Assembly: GCF_001417775.1 (NCBI RefSeq)
Contig: NZ_BBZJ01000032.1
Coordinates: 1 to 64,000, forward strand
Direction: 5' to 3'
From: Streptomyces sp. TP-A0356
Lineage (GTDB): Bacteria; Actinomycetota; Actinomycetes; Streptomycetales; Streptomycetaceae
DNA length: 64,000 bases
Shown here: positions 61,401-64,000 of the stretch, piece by piece
How positions within the stretch are numbered: position 1 is the first letter of the stretch
Layout: the number at the start of each line of letters is the position of its first letter
Notes under the pieces: model-generated
What the model saw: the letters and a program-made list of their open reading frames with translations, nothing else
What the model was told of the DNA's origin: nothing
The model's database searches: none
Made by a program: the position numbers and the translations under genes

Positions 61401-61957
61401 GGCTGCGCCCGGCGGCCACGCGGCAGCGGACGGAGGCGGGGCCGCCGCTGGCACGGCTGGTCGTGCTGGTCGACGACCTGGACGCGCTGCTCTCCCCGGC
61501 GCTGGGCTCGCCGGGCCGCCCGGCGGCCGGATCGGTCGTACGGGCGCTGGAGGCGGTGGCCAGGGACGGGGAGCGGCTCGGGGTGCACCTCGTGGCCGCC
61601 GCCGGCCCGGGCGGACGGACGGCCCAGTGGGAGCCGACCCGCACGGCCTCGCTCCGCATCACCCTGGAGGCGGTGTCGTCCGGCCCGGACGAACCGGCGC
61701 CGGGGCGCGGGAAGTTGACGCGGCCGGACGGCAGGGTGACGCCCTTCCAGAGCGGGCGGATCACCGGCCGTATCCCCCGCACGGCGACGCTCCGGCCCAC
61801 GGTCGTCCCCCTGGAGTGGCACCGTATGGGCGATCCCCCGGCCCGCCGCCCGGTGCGCGAACTGGGCAACGGCCCGACGGACTTGGCCCTGCTGGCGAGC
61901 GCGCTGGAGCGGGCGGCTCGGTCGGTGTCGGCGACGGAGGTGCCGTCGCTGTTGTAA
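58427..61957 (+). CDS. FHA-domain FtsK/SpoIIIE-EccC-like ATPase
   Basis: Protein of 1176 residues. N-terminal domain about 1-90 (MQIRLTVLDPLG). FHA domain about 100-190 with IRIGRSADADVPL, SRLHC and LGSTNGT, which binds phosphothreonine. A disordered linker of about 220 residues follows. Two FtsK-type domains come next. The first (about 425-570) resembles the degenerate ATPase domain of EccC. The second (about 845-1100) has Walker A GPPGSGRT (near 866) with Arg for Lys, and Walker B LVVLVDDLD (near 1012). No type VII secretion genes are near. pkaA and pkaB lie opposite, so it may be a phospho-dependent partner. Start ATG 58427 is inferred from the domain edge. Confidence 0.8.
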   Translation: MQIRLTVLDPLGPPPESRARAASCDVLVTAPAGTALAAVASGLASAVGGGDGPVVLYAGAERLDAQRCTLGEPPLLDGAVLTLGAPAEPGPEPDEDAAQLHVVAGPDAGGVHLLHGGVIRIGRSADADVPLDDPDVSRLHCAITVAADGRVSVADLGSTNGTVLDGSPVTDRPVRFPRGALLRLGESALRLAPPGGPGSVATAPDGEGHVRVLGAQDPEGPAGPAPAAAVPHARAGGLTEPGSVRGAGTAAASGVDGGAAAGHPSLDRSPSRGGQGSVPGPREGRSATEDHAGRSTVSGLPSGLPSGLPSADTQHGFGVTGWGASGGVAPEAQEHGPLEAPSPEGPVDEGTADQGPVDEGTRKGTPPRGTDVPPGVRRRGFTAWARRLTGGRGDQGGTDRIAYDDAGARAPAPSSATRAPEKWPDPAALLLTALGPGPRLWERGPGHPEALTVRLGTADRAAPDGALLPAVPVTAGLREVGALGLAGPRARLAGLTRAVVAQLAALHSPDSLELVLISADRSRALEERTADWSWLGWLPHLRPGHGQDCRLLLAYDREQATARTEELLRRLEDHLTDPVGHGAGDRTPGRGRPADTRGTSPWAPSAPSAPTTASAPSASSASSIPAAPHDACEPSLRGAAHRPSWARDEDPADGAFPGPYTVLVVDGDPGGADLRESVVRLAQEGARAGIHVVCLADAPAASPASPVTETYEAACAASPVFRECGAVGLLCGDVATALRLLRIAPSEGADAARAPRAPVGNGTVAAVDAVSPAWAERFARALAPLRTDGGGDRHARVSAPLPQAARLLDELGLARATPASLMARWADATDDLESRGGRAWAVLGAGPRGPVSVDLAAEGPHLLLEGPPGSGRTELLRSIAASLAAAERPDRLGIVLVDGRDCGANGGTGGDGLRVCTDLPHVTTHLAANDPVRMREFAQSLSAELKRRAELLGRLGFAEWHTRREVSGRMVPQRAVSAASGDLDAPPSTTLRLRPAATRQRTEAGPPLARLVVLVDDLDALLSPALGSPGRPAAGSVVRALEAVARDGERLGVHLVAAAGPGGRTAQWEPTRTASLRITLEAVSSGPDEPAPGRGKLTRPDGRVTPFQSGRITGRIPRTATLRPTVVPLEWHRMGDPPARRPVRELGNGPTDLALLASALERAARSVSATEVPSLL

Positions 61958-61958
61958 G

Positions 61959-61974
61959 GGGTCCTTGCACTATG
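61959..61974. repeat. 16-base motif shared with the terminator at 9592
   Basis: gggtccttgcactatg, identical to 9592-9607, again directly after a stop codon. Here the inverted partner arm is absent. Confidence 0.6.
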
Positions 61975-62146
61975 CCCGCCCCTGCCGGGCCGGGGCTCGG
62001 CCACGCTGCTCACCGAACGTCACGACGCGGTCACGATCGGCCGGTTGACACTGCAGGTGCCCTTGCCGCCCCGAACGACCCCGCGTACACCAGAGCGCAC
62101 GGGACAGCGTCCGCACGTTCGACGAGGAACGAAGAACGGGGCAGTG

Positions 62147-63559
62147 ATGCACAGCACTCTTCGTACACGCAAGTCGCCGAAGCACCCCACGCACCCCACC
62201 CACAGGACCCGCCGAGCCGCACAGACCGTGGCGGCCGCCGTCGTCGCCGGGGCCCTCGCGCTCACCGGCTGCAGCAACGACACCCACAAGAACGGCAGCG
62301 ACAAGGCGAGCGGCGGCGGCCAGGAGAGCGGCGCCACGGTCACGCTCCCCAAGCTGAACGGCCAGACCCTGGAGGTCGCCGCCGTCTGGACCGGCGGCGA
62401 GCAGGCCAACTTCAAGAAGGTGCTCGCCGAGTTCGAGAAGCGCACCGGCGCCAAGGTCACCTTCGTGCCCGCTCAGGACCCGATCGTCAACTTCCTCGGT
62501 TCGAAGATCGCCGGCGGTCAGCCGCCGGACGTCGCGCTGCTCCCGCAGCCCGGCGCCATCAAGCAGGCCGTCGAGAAGAACTGGGCCAAGCCCCTCGGCG
62601 CCGAGGCGCAGGCGGAGCTCGCCAAGAACTACTCGGGGGGCTGGCAGGACATCGGCAAGGTGGGTGGCAAGCAGTACGGCGTCTACTACAAGGCCGCCAA
62701 CAAGTCCCTGATCTGGTACAACGCGAAGGTCTTCCAGGGCGCGGGCGCCCAGGAGCCCAAGCGCTGGGAGGAGTTGACCAAGGTCGCCCAGGCCGTCTAC
62801 GACTCCGGGGTCACCCCCTTCTCCATCGGCGGGGCCGACGGCTGGACCCTCACCGACTGGTTCGAGAACGTCTATCTCTCCCAGGCGGGCCCGGACAAGT
62901 ACGATCAGCTGGCCCAGCACAAGATCAAGTGGACGGACCCGTCCGTGAAGGACGCGCTGACCACGCTCGCCCAGATCTGGGGCAAGCAGGAGTACATCGC
63001 GGGCGGCGCGAAGGGCGCGCTGCAGACCGAGTTCCCGGTCTCCGTGACCCAGACGTTCACCGGCGGCGCCCAGCCCAAGGCCGGCATGGTCTTCGAGGGC
63101 GACTTCGCGCAGGTCAACATCGGGGAGACCAAGGCGAAGATCGGCACGGACGCGAAGGTGTTCCCGTTCCCCGCCGTGGGCGGTCAGGCGCCCGTGGTCA
63201 CCGGCGGCGACGCGGCCGTCGTCTTCAAGGACTCCAAGGCGGCCCAGGCGCTGGTCACCTTCCTGGCCTCCCCGGACGCGGCCACGATCCAGGCGAAGCT
63301 CGGCGGCTATCTTTCGCCCAACAAGTCGGTCGCGCCGTCCGCGTACCCGAACGCGGTGCAGCAGAAGATGGCCAAGGCACTGATCGACGCCGGAGACAAC
63401 TTCCGCTTCGACATGTCCGACCAGGCCCCGCAGGCCTTCGGCGGCACGCCCGGCAAGGGCGAGTGGAAGGACCTCCAGGACTTCCTGAAGAACCCGAAGG
63501 ACGTCGCGGGCACCCAGACGAAGCTGGAGGCGGACGCGGCGAAGGCGTACGGGGGCTGA
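62147..63559 (+). CDS. Sugar ABC transporter solute-binding lipoprotein
   Basis: Extracellular binding protein of 470 residues (family 1, maltose/alpha-glucoside type). A Lys/His-rich start, a hydrophobic segment and the lipobox LTGC (C42) show a lipoprotein. The mature part begins with a Gly/Ser linker, then LEVAAVWTGGEQANFKKVLAEFEKRTG, a typical first lobe. The substrate cannot be read. Start ATG 62147 follows GAACGGGG. The permease gene starts 33 bases after its stop, so this is the first gene of an ABC operon. Confidence 0.88.
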   Translation: MHSTLRTRKSPKHPTHPTHRTRRAAQTVAAAVVAGALALTGCSNDTHKNGSDKASGGGQESGATVTLPKLNGQTLEVAAVWTGGEQANFKKVLAEFEKRTGAKVTFVPAQDPIVNFLGSKIAGGQPPDVALLPQPGAIKQAVEKNWAKPLGAEAQAELAKNYSGGWQDIGKVGGKQYGVYYKAANKSLIWYNAKVFQGAGAQEPKRWEELTKVAQAVYDSGVTPFSIGGADGWTLTDWFENVYLSQAGPDKYDQLAQHKIKWTDPSVKDALTTLAQIWGKQEYIAGGAKGALQTEFPVSVTQTFTGGAQPKAGMVFEGDFAQVNIGETKAKIGTDAKVFPFPAVGGQAPVVTGGDAAVVFKDSKAAQALVTFLASPDAATIQAKLGGYLSPNKSVAPSAYPNAVQQKMAKALIDAGDNFRFDMSDQAPQAFGGTPGKGEWKDLQDFLKNPKDVAGTQTKLEADAAKAYGG

Positions 63560-63592
63560 GCCGGGCATGACCGCACGAGGAGTGAGCCGGCG

Positions 63593-64000
63593 ATGAAGCC
63601 GGTCACGGCCTCGGGCGCCGCGCCGGCGCCCGAGGCCCCTACGCGCAAGAGCGTGACCGGCACCCGGAGGACCGTGGCGGCCCTGTTCCTGCTGCCCGCC
63701 CTGGTGCTGCTCGGGGCGCTCGTGGTCTACCCGATCGGGTACTCGCTGATCCGCAGCTTCCTCGACCGGCCCGGCGACTCGTTCACCGGATTCGACAACT
63801 ACCAGGCCCTGTTCACGGACGACGCCATCCGTACCGCCCTGAAGAACAACATCGTCTGGGTGGTGGTCGCACCGGCCGTCTCGACCGCGCTGGGCCTGAT
63901 CTTCGCGGTGCTGACCGAACGGGTGCGCTGGGGAACGGCGTTCAAGCTGGTCGTCTTCATGCCGATGGCGATCTCGATGCTCGCCGCCGGGATCATCTTC
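63593..64000 (+). CDS. Sugar ABC transporter permease (MalF-type), truncated by the window end
   Basis: The first 136 codons of a permease. A soluble start (MKPVTASGAAPAPEAPTRK) leads to a first helix (AALFLLPALVLLGALVVYPIGYSLIRSF), the conserved FTGFDNYQALFTDD loop, and further helices. The pattern fits MalF-like subunits that pair with MalG-like permeases. GAGGAG lies 10 bases before ATG 63593. The EAA loop would lie beyond the window. Confidence 0.87.
   Translation, partial: MKPVTASGAAPAPEAPTRKSVTGTRRTVAALFLLPALVLLGALVVYPIGYSLIRSFLDRPGDSFTGFDNYQALFTDDAIRTALKNNIVWVVVAPAVSTALGLIFAVLTERVRWGTAFKLVVFMPMAISMLAAGIIF

Noticed and set aside
58427..61957. Type VII (ESX) secretion locus
   Set aside because: The FtsK protein is EccC-like, but no WXG100, EccB/D/E or mycosin genes are in the window.
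60319..63570. 1083-codon + strand frame across FHA-FtsK and the binding-protein gene
   Set aside because: Crosses the stop of one gene and the start of the next in a different frame; shadow.

Overview
The window is about 64 kb of very GC-rich DNA with the codon bias, GTG/TTG starts, long intergenic hairpins and gene order of a Streptomyces chromosome. From memory of Streptomyces coelicolor, the order matches the arm around SCO2910 to SCO2980: cysM, mec, clpS, HU, malic enzyme, sigU, nnaR-narK, ssrA-smpB, ftsEX, prfB, pkaB-pkaA. It is core chromosome. I see no phage, transposase, plasmid genes or CRISPR array. Gene names that rest on this remembered order are flagged as such in the entries.

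Layout. 1-4.5 kb: a secreted sedolisin and a cysteine unit (mec, a Cys-rich leader peptide, cysO, cysM). 4.5-9.6 kb: an amino-acid permease, DUF2017-clpS, and NAD salvage (pncB, pncA). 9.6-13.3 kb: small conserved proteins and two RDD membrane proteins, with a gene-poor stretch at 9970-10560. 13.4-18.5 kb: FAD-linked oxidase, HPPD with a divergent AsnC/Lrp regulator, a Lon-like protease, a racemase/enolase-superfamily remnant and an IclR regulator. 18.8-22.3 kb: an SF2 helicase preceded by a 22-bp repeat array, and an MFS exporter. 22.5-22.8 kb: an intact tRNA-Cys preceded by two tandem tRNA-Cys-like copies that carry an insertion in the anticodon region. 22.9-31.4 kb: a SUKH-4 protein, a three-gene molybdenum hydroxylase operon, a GH20 hexosaminidase and a decayed sugar-permease gene. 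31.6-36.4 kb: DUF3039, AlgH, murA, HU and malic enzyme. 36.7-41.6 kb: HelD-like RNAP helicase, an ECF sigma/anti-sigma pair and a CGNR regulator. 41.9-47.6 kb: nitrate control (NnaR-like regulator, NarK) and a LysR/MFS pair. 47.7-51.7 kb: trans-translation (ssrA, smpB), an S41 protease and ftsEX. 52-58 kb: a sortase-motif surface protein, RF2 and two Ser/Thr kinases. 58-64 kb: an FHA-FtsK/EccC-like ATPase and the start of a sugar ABC transporter that runs off the window.

How genes work together. Mec, CysO and CysM form the sulfur-carrier route to cysteine, with a leader peptide placed to sense cysteine. PncA and PncB give two steps of nicotinamide recycling. SmpB and tmRNA rescue stalled ribosomes, and RF2 is encoded nearby. 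FtsE and FtsX form the ABC-type complex that acts on cell-wall hydrolases. NnaR and NarK are adjacent, with a GlnR-box-like sequence upstream of narK. PkaA, PkaB and an FHA protein are adjacent, which suggests phospho-signalling.

Most unusual items: the inserted tRNA-Cys copies; a CysO with 20 residues after the Gly-Gly; a molybdenum hydroxylase large subunit lacking the usual catalytic Glu, paired with a [2Fe-2S] subunit that has a 295-residue acidic/Pro-rich extension; an RF2 with SPY in place of SPF; and an FHA-FtsK protein whose Walker A lysine is arginine.
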